Shown in pieces: positions 1-7,518 of a stretch of DNA of 17,544 bases. This DNA is from Deltaproteobacteria bacterium. Its GTDB lineage: Bacteria > Desulfobacterota > DSM-4660 > Desulfatiglandales > Desulfatiglandaceae. Made by a program: the position numbers and the translations under genes. Below the pieces are notes generated by a model. The model ran no database searches and was not told where the DNA came from. It saw only the letters and a list, made by a program, of their open reading frames with translations. Location of the stretch: contig JAFDAP010000004.1 of NCBI GenBank assembly GCA_019313765.1, positions 1 through 17,544 of the forward strand, in the 5' to 3' direction. Every line of letters starts with the position of its first letter. Positions within the stretch are counted from its first letter, which is position 1.

Positions 1-788
1 GCGTGACGTTTCAGTCCCACTTGGACGGATCAACCCATTTCCTTGGTCCGGAAGAGGCCATGGAGGTCCAAAAGGCATTGGGTGCAGACATCGTCATGAC
101 CTTTGACGAATGCGCGCCCTATCCATGTGATTACGATTATGTCCTGAATTCCGTTAAATTGACAAGCCTGTGGGCACGCAGGTGTCTCGACAGCATGGAA
201 AGCGAGGAGCAGGCCCTCTTTGGAATTGTGCAGGGCGGCATGTACGCTGATTTGAGGGAGATGAGCGCTAAGGAACTGGTTGACATGGACTTTGACGGGT
301 ATGCACTGGGAGGGCTTTCCGTAGGGGAAGACCGGGAAGCCAGGTTGCGAGTCATTCATGAGACCAGGGACTTCCTCCCTGAGGACAAACCTGTTTATCT
401 GATGGGCGTGGGCACACCCGGGGACCTGGTGGATGCAGTTATGTCAGGCGTGGACATGTTTGACTGTGTGATGCCTACGCGTAATGCCAGAAACGGCACC
501 CTTTTTACAAGCAGGGGGAAACTTGTCATAAAAAATGCGCGCTACACGGATGATGAAAGACCGATTGACGAAAATTGCCGTTGCTATACATGCTCGCATT
601 TTTCCAGGGCCTATTTGAGGCATCTTTTTATGGCTAAGGAGCTTTTGGCCTACAGGTTGAACACGATTCATAATCTTTACTATTACAGCCGTCTGATGGA
701 AGAAATGCGGCAGGCAATTCGGGAAGATGGTCTCTCCGATTATTGCCATGGGTTTTATGAGAATCAAAAGAGCGGAGTAGCTTTGTAA
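1..788 (+). CDS. tgt: Queuine tRNA-ribosyltransferase (TGT), C-terminal two thirds; 5' end outside window
   Basis: Exchanges guanine for the queuosine precursor base at position 34 of GUN-anticodon tRNAs in the cytoplasm. The frame is open to the left edge. The GTG at position 3 is internal (the family reads ...G-V-T-F-x-S here), so the N-terminal third is missing. Numbering from that valine: the motif FDECAPYP lies at 34-41, FGIVQGG at 73-79, and the catalytic nucleophile Asp154 sits in DCVMPTRNARNG. The zinc site is Cys192, Cys194, Cys197 and His223, with the spacing 2/3/26 expected of the bacterial enzyme. TNTIHN-type and SRAYLRHL segments are intact. Stop TAA at 786-788. The gene is followed after 47 bases by yajC, the classic tgt-yajC-secD-secF order. 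Identification is firm; only the missing 5' end limits it. Confidence 0.97.
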   Translation, partial: VTFQSHLDGSTHFLGPEEAMEVQKALGADIVMTFDECAPYPCDYDYVLNSVKLTSLWARRCLDSMESEEQALFGIVQGGMYADLREMSAKELVDMDFDGYALGGLSVGEDREARLRVIHETRDFLPEDKPVYLMGVGTPGDLVDAVMSGVDMFDCVMPTRNARNGTLFTSRGKLVIKNARYTDDERPIDENCRCYTCSHFSRAYLRHLFMAKELLAYRLNTIHNLYYYSRLMEEMRQAIREDGLSDYCHGFYENQKSGVAL

Positions 789-835
789 TCAAGAGGTTGA
801 GTCTACCATTCAACCAAACAAAAAGGAGGCATAAA

Positions 836-1150
836 ATGATCAACTTGGCGTATGCAATGGGAGGAAGCGGAGGTGGTGCAGGCGGTCAAAGTGGCTTTGG
901 TGCATTTGTTCCCCTGATACTCATGTTCGCGATTTTCTATTTTCTGCTCATCCGTCCCCAGCAAAAAAAGGCGAAGCAGCACAGGGAGTTGCTTTCGGCC
1001 TTGAAAAAGGGGGACCGGGTTGTCAGTTCAGGAGGTCTTCACGGGGTTATTACGGGCATGTCGGACGATATCGTAACCATGGAGATTGCTCCCAAGGTCA
1101 GGGTAAAGGTTTCGAGAGCTTCCATCTCCGGGGTGGCGAGTAAAGGATAA
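836..1150 (+). CDS. yajC: Sec translocase accessory subunit YajC
   Basis: Small single-span inner-membrane protein that associates with SecD-SecF and the SecYEG channel. The 104-residue product has a Gly/Ser-rich N-terminus, one hydrophobic helix at about 23-39, then the family signature IRPQQKK (39-45) and a small cytoplasmic domain containing KKGDRVVSSGGLHG (57-70). The ATG at 836 is chosen over an in-frame TTG at 797. It has a perfect Shine-Dalgarno AAGGAGG at 823-829 with 6-base spacing, and the upstream translation does not resemble YajC. It lies between tgt and secD; secD starts 24 bases downstream. Length and layout are typical of the family. Confidence 0.96.
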   Translation: MINLAYAMGGSGGGAGGQSGFGAFVPLILMFAIFYFLLIRPQQKKAKQHRELLSALKKGDRVVSSGGLHGVITGMSDDIVTMEIAPKVRVKVSRASISGVASKG

Positions 1151-1174
1151 AACATTGTAATTAGGGAGTAACAA

Positions 1175-2776
1175 GTGTCAAAAAAATTAGGCTGGCGTGC
1201 CGCAATCGCCTTATTTGCTGTTTTGATGGCGTTCGTATATCTGACCCCTACCCTTACCGGTGATCTCCCCGGATGGTGGTCCAGTGTGTTGCCCAAGGAC
1301 AAGATTCATCTGGGGCTTGACCTGCAGGGGGGTATGCACCTCGTTTTGGAAGTGCAAGCCTTGAAGGCCGTGGAAAGCCATCTTGAGCGGGTAGTGGAGG
1401 AAATTAAACGCGATTTGCGAAAGAGCAAGATCAGATACCTGGAGTTGAAACGCCATGGCACGGACAGGATTGATCTGACATTAGTAAGGTCAAAGGACAA
1501 GGAAAATTTCCAGGACATGGCAGGGGCCAACTATCCTGATTTTGAAGTTGAGCCTGCATCGGCAGAGGAAGACCAGACAATGTTTTATTTGGGCTTGCTT
1601 CCCAAGGCGAAGACCCGCATTGTGAAAATGGCCGTTGAACAGGCATTGGAAACCATAAGAAACAGGATTGACCAGTTCGGGGTCAGTGAACCGGATATCA
1701 GGCCCCAGGAAGATAACAGGATACTGATCCAGTTGCCGGGCATCAAGGACCCCAAAAGGGCCATAGAGCTGATCGGCAAGACCGCCCTTTTGGAGTTTAA
1801 GTTAGTTGATGAGGACAGCAGCGTTGAAGAGGCACTTAAGGGGAATATTCCTCCCGGAGACGAGATCCTTTATGAGATTGACATTGATCCCAAGACTGGT
1901 CGACGGATTAAGCGTCCCTATCTCCTGAAAAAGAGGACACTCCTTACTGGGGAATACATCACCGACGCCAGGGTCCAGATCGACAGCCAGTACAATGAGC
2001 CCTATGTATCCCTTTCATTCGATGGCAGGGGCGCGAGACTTTTCGAGCAAATAACGGGGAAAAACATCAAAAAGAGATTGGCCATCGTCCTTGACACGAA
2101 GGTTTATTCCGCACCCGTGATCCAGGACAAGATCTCAGGAGGCAGGGCCCAGATCACAGGGCGGTTTTCCATGGATGAAGCCCGGGATCTGGCCATTGTG
2201 CTGAGGGCAGGCGCACTTCCTGCTCCGGTTAAGATAATAGAGGAACGAACCGTAGGTCCTTCTTTGGGAAAAGATTCAATAGATAAGGGTGTTAAATCCA
2301 TGCTCATTGGGGGCGTGGTGGTGATCATTTTCATGATACTCTATTACGGTCTGTCCGGTGTCATAGCCGATCTGGCCCTTCTGCTGAACATCGTTTTTAT
2401 TATGGCAGGGCTGGCATTTTTTGGCGCCACGCTTACCCTTCCCGGGATTGCCGGGATGATCCTCACTATTGGTATGTGCGTTGATGCGAATGTCCTGATA
2501 TTTGAACGTATCAGGGAGGAATTGAGATTGGGAAAGACGCCCCGGGCCTCCATAGAAGGAGGATACGGGAAGGCCCTTGTGACGATTCTGGATGCCAATA
2601 TCACAACGCTGATCGTTGCGCTGGTCTTGTTTCAGTTTGGGACCGGGCCGGTAAGGGGCTTTGCAGTGACCCTCAGTATCGGGATCCTTGCCAGTTTGTT
2701 TACGGCCATTTTTGTGACCAGAATTATTTTTGACTATCTCCATATCCAGAGGAGAATGAAGAAGGTCAGTATATAA
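1175..2776 (+). CDS. secD: Protein translocase subunit SecD
   Basis: Inner-membrane RND-family subunit that uses the proton gradient to help pull preproteins through SecYEG on the periplasmic side. 533 residues from a GTG start preceded by AGGGAG. Visible parts: TM1 at about 8-25; LGLDLQGG at 46-53 (SecD signature); first periplasmic domain with RNRIDQFGVSEPDI at 162-175; head region to about 355; then five helices from about 375. GMCVDANVLIFERIREEL at 433-450 contains Asp437, in the position of the conserved proton-relay Asp of TM4. GPSLGKDSI at 361-369 precedes TM2. Length is normal for proteobacterial SecD. It is followed not directly by secF but by a 185-base gap filled mostly by a heptamer array, which is unusual for this pair. 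Confidence 0.97.
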   Translation: MSKKLGWRAAIALFAVLMAFVYLTPTLTGDLPGWWSSVLPKDKIHLGLDLQGGMHLVLEVQALKAVESHLERVVEEIKRDLRKSKIRYLELKRHGTDRIDLTLVRSKDKENFQDMAGANYPDFEVEPASAEEDQTMFYLGLLPKAKTRIVKMAVEQALETIRNRIDQFGVSEPDIRPQEDNRILIQLPGIKDPKRAIELIGKTALLEFKLVDEDSSVEEALKGNIPPGDEILYEIDIDPKTGRRIKRPYLLKKRTLLTGEYITDARVQIDSQYNEPYVSLSFDGRGARLFEQITGKNIKKRLAIVLDTKVYSAPVIQDKISGGRAQITGRFSMDEARDLAIVLRAGALPAPVKIIEERTVGPSLGKDSIDKGVKSMLIGGVVVIIFMILYYGLSGVIADLALLLNIVFIMAGLAFFGATLTLPGIAGMILTIGMCVDANVLIFERIREELRLGKTPRASIEGGYGKALVTILDANITTLIVALVLFQFGTGPVRGFAVTLSIGILASLFTAIFVTRIIFDYLHIQRRMKKVSI

Positions 2777-2783
2777 AAGCGTT

Positions 2784-2909
2784 ACGGGTTGCGAGTTGCG
2801 AGTTGCGGGTTACGGGTTACGGGTTACGAGTTGCGAGTTGCGAGTTGCGGGTTGCGGGTTGCGGGTTACGGGTTGCGAGTTGCGGGTTACGGGTTGCGGG
2901 TTGCGGGTT
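2784..2909. repeat. Tandem heptamer array, 18 copies of RCGRGTT
   Basis: Eighteen contiguous 7-base units fill 126 bases between secD and secF with no interruption. Every unit fits RCGRGTT: only unit positions 1 and 4 vary, and only between A and G. Four variants occur (ACGGGTT, GCGAGTT, GCGGGTT, ACGAGTT). In order, the two variable bases read AG GA GA GG AG AG AA GA GA GG GG GG AG GA GG AG GG GG. A degenerate unit (AAGCGTT) precedes the array and another (AAGATTT) follows. The array starts 7 bases after the secD stop and ends 52 bases before the secF start, so it would be transcribed within the operon mRNA. No function can be assigned from sequence. Confidence 0.97.
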
Positions 2910-2961
2910 AAGATTTACGTCAACTGTTTACAAGAATTTTTAGCACGTCTGGAGTGACTAT

Positions 2962-4029
2962 ATGGAGTTCATCAAGCCGGGAATTAATATTGATTTTCTT
3001 GGAAAGCGTAAAACAGCATTCGCAGTCTCCGCCATATTGATTATTACAACGATTTTCTTGCTCATATGGCGGGGAGGACCTAACTACGGTGTCGACTTTT
3101 CCGGCGGCGTGTTGATACAGGTAAAGTTAGACCAGAAACGGGTCCCTTCGGAACTCAAATCTGCCCTACGGTCCGTTAATTTGCAGGATAGTATTATCCA
3201 GGAATTCGGTGAAGAAGGGCAATTCGAGTATCTTATCCGGGTAAGGGAAACAGATATCGAATTGACCGGTTTGAGCGACAAGGTCAAACAGGCCCTGATT
3301 TCCGAGTTCGGACAGGGTGTTGACATGAGGCGTGTAGAAATGGTGGGGCCGAAAGTTGGCGAAGACTTGAGACAGAAGGCCCTGTTTGCCATTTTTTACG
3401 CCATTCTGTTTATTGCCATTTATATCTCAGGCCGGTTCGAACTCAAATGGCTGATGAGTATTGTAATGGCCCTGTCCTTGGCATTTGTAGTATATATTGC
3501 TTCCAGCTTTGGTGTGAGTGTCACCTGGCTCATTGTTGTCGCCATGATCGTGACCCTCGGTCTCTGCTGGTTCTTGAAACTAAAATATGCATTAGGGGCC
3601 ATTATCGCCCTTATTCATGATGTCACCATTACGGTCGGCGCCTTTGCACTGACAGACAGGGAAATATCCCTTTCAATCATCGCGGCATGCCTCACAATAA
3701 TTGGATATTCTCTCAATGACACTATCGTTGTTTTTGACAGGATCAGGGAGAACCTGAGGCGTTTCAGGAGGCGACCCTTTGAAGAGGTCATAAACCTCAG
3801 CATCAATGAAACCCTCAGTCGCACTATTTTGACTTCGACTACCACCTTGGCTGTTGTCTTGGCCCTTTTTATCTTGGGCGGTGGCGTAATTCACGACTTT
3901 GCCTTTGCAATATTGGTTGGCATCGTTGTGGGGACCTATTCGTCCGTCTTTGTCGCGAGTCCTGTCATTCTGATCTGGGAGACCAGGTTTGCAAAAAGGA
4001 CAAGGGGGAAGGCATCCCGCAACAAATAA
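2962..4029 (+). CDS. secF: Protein translocase subunit SecF with a two-helix insertion
   Basis: Partner of SecD in proton-driven protein export across the inner membrane. ATG start with GGAG at 2951-2954. 355 residues, longer than the roughly 300-320 usual for SecF. Seen: TM1 at about 18-36, GVDFSGG at 43-49 (family signature), a small periplasmic domain, VGPKVGEDLRQKA at 128-140, TM2 at about 141-157, then the conserved C-terminal core with YALGAIIALIHD (209-220) and IIGYSLNDTIVVFDRIREN (246-264). Between RFE (158-160) and KYALGA (208-213), where the family normally reads straight through, about 48 residues are inserted that look like two hydrophobic helices. The insertion is in frame and the core motifs are intact, so function is probably kept. 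The C-terminal tail is basic. Confidence 0.96.
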   Translation: MEFIKPGINIDFLGKRKTAFAVSAILIITTIFLLIWRGGPNYGVDFSGGVLIQVKLDQKRVPSELKSALRSVNLQDSIIQEFGEEGQFEYLIRVRETDIELTGLSDKVKQALISEFGQGVDMRRVEMVGPKVGEDLRQKALFAIFYAILFIAIYISGRFELKWLMSIVMALSLAFVVYIASSFGVSVTWLIVVAMIVTLGLCWFLKLKYALGAIIALIHDVTITVGAFALTDREISLSIIAACLTIIGYSLNDTIVVFDRIRENLRRFRRRPFEEVINLSINETLSRTILTSTTTLAVVLALFILGGGVIHDFAFAILVGIVVGTYSSVFVASPVILIWETRFAKRTRGKASRNK

Positions 4030-4104
4030 ATTTGCCGGTTCCGGGGCTTCATGAAAGGTTAACGATTTTCGATTGAAGCTTGAATATTTAGAGAGGTATC
4101 TTCA

Positions 4105-4144
4105 TCCCAAAATCTTCAATCGCCAATCGTCAATCATCAATCCA
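4105..4144. repeat. Degenerate 7-base-period repeat (YCAATCN)
   Basis: Just upstream of the TPR gene the plus strand reads four consecutive near-heptamers, TCAATCG, CCAATCG, TCAATCA and TCAATCC, within about 4116-4144, preceded by looser copies (AATCTTC). This is a second 7-base-period repeat next to the secDF genes with a core different from the RCGRGTT array. It shares TCAATCATCAAT with the plus strand at the start of the M48 protease gene. Translated, it yields a low-value peptide, which argues that the gene begins downstream of it. Confidence 0.6.
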
Positions 4145-4159
4145 CTAAGGTGTTGCCGA

Positions 4160-5995
4160 TTGCAGAAAAGGAAAAAGAAAAAACCGGCATTTCGCAAACC
4201 CGCTTTCTGGCTGATCATCCTGCTGGTCATCGGAGCTTTGACCGCGGGCTGGTGGCTCTGGTATGGTACTTATGCTACCTCTCACCGGCTGAATTTCATC
4301 CTGATCAGTGTAAATGGCGAACCCCAAAAGATAGTGTCCGGGGAGGCCGTTTCCCTCCACCCGAATGACAAAGTCAAAATCCTAAAGATCTCCACAAATA
4401 TTCCACTTAATCTGGACGTACGTTTAACGGCCAAAGGGTTTGATGTGGGTGCACTTCAGTATGAAGAAACGCGCCTTTCGGCCTTGCTGCCCGGTCAGGA
4501 GATATTCGACCACTACAGGTTCCGGATTCGTCTAATGTATCGCAATGAAGATCTGGCTTATATGGAATGGAATATCCGTCCCTATGCAGAGGACTGGCTG
4601 GATCGGGCCGACAGGATTATCGACAAGGACAACCGATTGTCCATACTTGAATGCGCCGTGCGCCTTATGCCGAAGGACAGCCGGATTAAGCATAGGCTTT
4701 TGGACGAATATAAATCCCAAAAGCTATGGAAACAGGTAGCCGGAATGCTTGAGGACATGGCCGCTAAAGAACCGGATAGGGAGATACTGATCGAACTTCT
4801 GGATGCATATACGGCCATGCAAAGCAAGGACCGTATTATTTCGGTTCTGAAAAGGATCGTCAAACTGGACCCGAATGACCCTGAGGCCCGGTACCGGCTT
4901 GCAGAGGTGTTGGAGGCAGAGGGAAATTTGAAGGCGGCCATCACGGAATATGAGGTCGTTTTGAAGCAGTTCGGCAAAAGGGATACAGATGCGGAATCCG
5001 GAATTCAGATTGCGGAATTATGTAAACATCTCGCTTATCTTTGCACGGAAATCGGTTATTTTAAAAAAGCGATTCACTTTTACCTCAAGGCTGTGAGCCT
5101 GGACCGGAAGGATGCAAATGTTTATTACAACCTATCTTACCTTTACGAAAAAACTAATCAGAAAGAGAAGTCTGAATTATATTTGGACAAGGCCCTGAGG
5201 CTGAAGTCGGGAGACGTGGAAAGCCGTCTTAAGCTGGCCCATGGGCTGATGGCAAAGGGTGACCTGAAAAAGGCCGAGAAATATCTCGAAGAGGTCCTGC
5301 ATAAGAAGCCAAAGTCCTTAGAAGCCCTGCTTTTAATGGCCCAGCTCATGGAAAAGCAAGGGAAAAAAAAGGGTCTAAGAAAAATCTATGAAAAAATCCT
5401 GTTGGTGGAACCCGAGAACGAAACAGTGATATATAACTTGGGCGGCCTGTTATATGAAACAGGGGACCTGAAGGGAAGCCTGCATTATTTTAAGCGGTAT
5501 TTAAAATCACACCCAAAGGATGCGGCGGTCCATGCAATTATATTTGATATTTATAAAAAAGGGAAAAAGACTGAAGAGGCCTTCAGGGAGGCCCGGACCC
5601 TCGCTGAACTGAGGCCAAAAGAGATTGAGCCTTACCGCTATATGTTCGATTATTTGAACGATCAGGGCGATAATAAAAAGATCATAGCCGTCATGGAAAA
5701 GGGGTTAAAGGCCAACCCCGAACAGACAGAACTCAGGGAATATTTGGTGGTGGCCTACCTGAAGACCGGGAAGGAGGAACCGGCCATTGGTCAGATGGCC
5801 GAGATCCTGAAGCGCAGGCCAAAAGATATTGATTTGTTGCTGAATTTAGCGAGGCTCAGGGAGAAGCACGGGCGGTTTGAAGGCGCCCTGGATGCCTACA
5901 AGCGTATCATCGAAATATCGCCCGATCATGAAGAGGCCGAAGAGGCGTATCTCAGGTTGAGACTGGAAGGAGTTCGGGGTGAAGGGGCAAGATAA
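4160..5995 (+). CDS. Membrane-anchored TPR-repeat protein, function unknown
   Basis: About 611 residues. A lysine-rich N-terminus (KRKKKK) is followed by one hydrophobic helix at about 16-35, giving an inner-membrane anchor with the rest probably periplasmic. A stretch of probable beta strands covers about 44-141, then TPR-type helical repeats run from about 143 to the C-terminus (for example repeated A-L-x-L-x-P-x-x motifs). TPRs bind other proteins. An in-frame TTG at 4073 would add 29 residues encoded by the intergenic repeat. The TTG at 4160, 9 bases after TAAGG, is preferred because the basic anchor starts there; neither start is certain. The gene lies downstream of secF on the same strand, so a role near the export machinery or envelope is possible but is inference. 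Confidence 0.85.
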   Translation: MQKRKKKKPAFRKPAFWLIILLVIGALTAGWWLWYGTYATSHRLNFILISVNGEPQKIVSGEAVSLHPNDKVKILKISTNIPLNLDVRLTAKGFDVGALQYEETRLSALLPGQEIFDHYRFRIRLMYRNEDLAYMEWNIRPYAEDWLDRADRIIDKDNRLSILECAVRLMPKDSRIKHRLLDEYKSQKLWKQVAGMLEDMAAKEPDREILIELLDAYTAMQSKDRIISVLKRIVKLDPNDPEARYRLAEVLEAEGNLKAAITEYEVVLKQFGKRDTDAESGIQIAELCKHLAYLCTEIGYFKKAIHFYLKAVSLDRKDANVYYNLSYLYEKTNQKEKSELYLDKALRLKSGDVESRLKLAHGLMAKGDLKKAEKYLEEVLHKKPKSLEALLLMAQLMEKQGKKKGLRKIYEKILLVEPENETVIYNLGGLLYETGDLKGSLHYFKRYLKSHPKDAAVHAIIFDIYKKGKKTEEAFREARTLAELRPKEIEPYRYMFDYLNDQGDNKKIIAVMEKGLKANPEQTELREYLVVAYLKTGKEEPAIGQMAEILKRRPKDIDLLLNLARLREKHGRFEGALDAYKRIIEISPDHEEAEEAYLRLRLEGVRGEGAR

Positions 5996-6401
5996 AAAGC
6001 CCCATTATCATGTCACGGCCGCATTGATCTGGAAGAACGCGAGGGTCCTGATCGCGAAACGGCCCAAAGGAAGTCATCTCGAGGGATACTGGGAGTTCCC
6101 GGGCGGTAAGCAGGAAAAGGGAGAGAGCCTGGGGGAATGTGTTGTGCGTGAGATAAGGGAGGAATTGGGCATCAGGGTCAAGACGGATAAGGCCCTTTTA
6201 ACGGTTGAACATGATTATGGATCAAAGGCAATCTCCCTCCATGTATTCCATTGTGCCGGCTCGGCAGGTGAACCAAAGGCATTAGAGTGCCAGGAAATCA
6301 GATGGGTGGCGCCTGGCGATCTTTTTAAATTCTCCTTTCCCCCTCCTGACATGAAGGTGGTCGAATTCCTTTGCCGTACAGGAAACGGGAAAGAAGGCTG
6401 A
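5979..6401 (+). CDS. mutT: MutT-type Nudix hydrolase (likely 8-oxo-dGTP diphosphatase)
   Basis: Cytoplasmic house-cleaning enzyme predicted to hydrolyse oxidised nucleoside triphosphates such as 8-oxo-dGTP to the monophosphate and pyrophosphate, preventing mutation. 140 residues. The complete 23-residue Nudix box lies at 43-65: Gly43, Glu49, then REIREELGI at 57-65 with the metal-binding glutamates. The substrate-side segment LIAKRPKGSHLEGYWEFPGGK (24-44) is typical of MutT. The GTG start has GGAAGGAG at 5965-5972 with 6-base spacing and overlaps the end of the TPR gene by 17 bases, so the two are probably translationally coupled. Other Nudix substrates cannot be excluded from sequence alone. 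Confidence 0.9.
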   Translation: MKGQDKKPHYHVTAALIWKNARVLIAKRPKGSHLEGYWEFPGGKQEKGESLGECVVREIREELGIRVKTDKALLTVEHDYGSKAISLHVFHCAGSAGEPKALECQEIRWVAPGDLFKFSFPPPDMKVVEFLCRTGNGKEG

Positions 6402-6415
6402 GAAAGGAGCTTTGT

Positions 6416-6739
6416 ATGTTTTACAAGAAAAATGACGAGGGCTACAAGGAGGCATTACAGGGGGTAAGACTAAAGACTTTGGTTTACGGTGAAAAGACCC
6501 TTATGAGTGAATTCAGGCTCGACAAGGGAAAAACGCTTCCCATGCACAGCCATCCGCACGAACAGAGCGGATATGTGGTTTCTGGAAGGATAAACCTGAT
6601 TGTCGAAGATGAGAAGTTTGAGGCCGGACCGGGAGATGGCTGGTGTATCAGTGGTGATGCGGAGCACGGGGCAGAGGTCCTTGAGGATTCCGTGATCGTG
6701 GAGGTCTTTTCCCCTGTAAGGGAGGATTATCTGCCCTGA
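6416..6739 (+). CDS. Small cupin-domain protein
   Basis: A 107-residue single-domain beta-barrel protein of the cupin_2 type. The first cupin motif is PMHSHPHEQSGYVVSG (42-57), giving metal ligand candidates His44, His46 or His48 and Glu49. The second motif is GPGDGWCISGDAEHG (71-85), with His84 as the last ligand. Such proteins bind a metal ion and may act as small enzymes, binding proteins or sensors; nothing here fixes the substrate. The ATG at 6416 has AAGGAG at 6404-6409 with 6-base spacing, so the longer in-frame TTG start at 6371, inside mutT, is rejected. It follows mutT by 14 bases and is probably in the same transcript. Confidence 0.88.
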   Translation: MFYKKNDEGYKEALQGVRLKTLVYGEKTLMSEFRLDKGKTLPMHSHPHEQSGYVVSGRINLIVEDEKFEAGPGDGWCISGDAEHGAEVLEDSVIVEVFSPVREDYLP

Positions 6740-6797
6740 GCAACCGGGATGAAACAGGCTTTTTTGTTTGTGATTTGGCACAAAATGCACAAAAAAC

Positions 6798-7518
6798 ATG
6801 AGGGGATTTTTTACCCGTATGGCCATCTTTATACCGGTGATGTTTGCGGACAAAATGACGAAAACTCTCCCCGGAGTCATGGAACAGTCTGCCAAAAGGC
6901 AGGGCATTGTCGTTACTAAAAGGCCTTCCATAAAACCTATCCGAAGGCCTGCCCGGAAAAAGGCCGCCGCACTGCCCGGGAGTATGACCTTGCGTCCGCC
7001 TGAGCCGAAGGCCATGACTCCCGAGCAGGAAATCAAGATGCTCGATGAATTAATAAAGAAGGACGGCAATAACGCTGACGCCCTATATAACCGGGCCTGG
7101 CTTTATGCCTCAAAAAGTGATTTTGAAAAGGCGGTGGGGGATTATACAAAGGCTATTCAAATAAATAAAGGACAGTCAGATATTTACTACAATCGCGGGC
7201 TTCTGTACGTGAAAATGAAGAAATATGATCTGGCTGTCAAGGATTTTGATGAGGCCATAAAACTCAATCCCCGTGACGCTAATGCCTATTGTAACAGGGG
7301 TGGCGTAAATAATCAGTTGGGGAAAATGGATTCTGCCATCAAGGATTATACAGAGGCACTGAAAATAGGGCCCAAGGATGCCGACACCCTTTACAGCAGG
7401 GGGAGTGGCCTATCAGTTCATGGGTAACAAGACAAAGGCTATAGAAGATTTCAAAAAAGCTGCCCGAATGGGCCATAAAAAGGCAAGGGAGGGCTTGAAG
7501 CAGGCATCCAAATCATGA
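6798..7518 (+). pseudogene. TPR-repeat protein broken by a +1 frameshift in a G run
   Basis: The frame from 6798 encodes 209 residues: a short hydrophobic N-terminus (possibly an export signal, weak), a basic Pro-rich linker (about 40-72), then TPR repeats with 34-residue spacing, marked by YNRA (97), YNRG (131), YCNRG (164) and YSRG (199). It stops at 7427 in the middle of the fourth repeat. Removing one G from the G5 run at 7399-7403 restores the repeat: SRG-VAYQFMGNKTKAIEDF and on to TGA at 7516-7518, giving 239 residues. The restored tail fits the TPR pattern exactly. Either the gene is a recent pseudogene, it varies by slippage, or the G is an assembly or sequencing error. No good Shine-Dalgarno precedes the ATG, so the start is uncertain. 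It is a relative of the TPR-SPOR protein in repeat style only. Confidence 0.85.

Noticed and set aside
797..835. Longer YajC from TTG 797
   Set aside because: The ATG at 836 has a perfect, well-spaced Shine-Dalgarno located inside the would-be extension, and the extension does not look like YajC.
2276..2743. 155-residue minus-strand open frame inside secD
   Set aside because: It lies wholly antisense to well-conserved SecD membrane helices and has no family features.
2784..2909. CRISPR array or telomere-like repeat
   Set aside because: The 7-base units are directly adjacent with no spacers, and the unit does not match telomeric motifs; it is a simple tandem repeat inside an operon.
4073..4159. 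Longer TPR protein from TTG 4073
   Set aside because: The added 29 residues are translated from an intergenic 7-base repeat and precede a normal basic membrane anchor; the start signal is also weaker.
7396..7407. Programmed ribosomal frameshift in the TPR gene
   Set aside because: The change needed is +1 at a plain G run, with no known +1 signal (rare codon or stop in the shift site); an indel or sequencing error is simpler.
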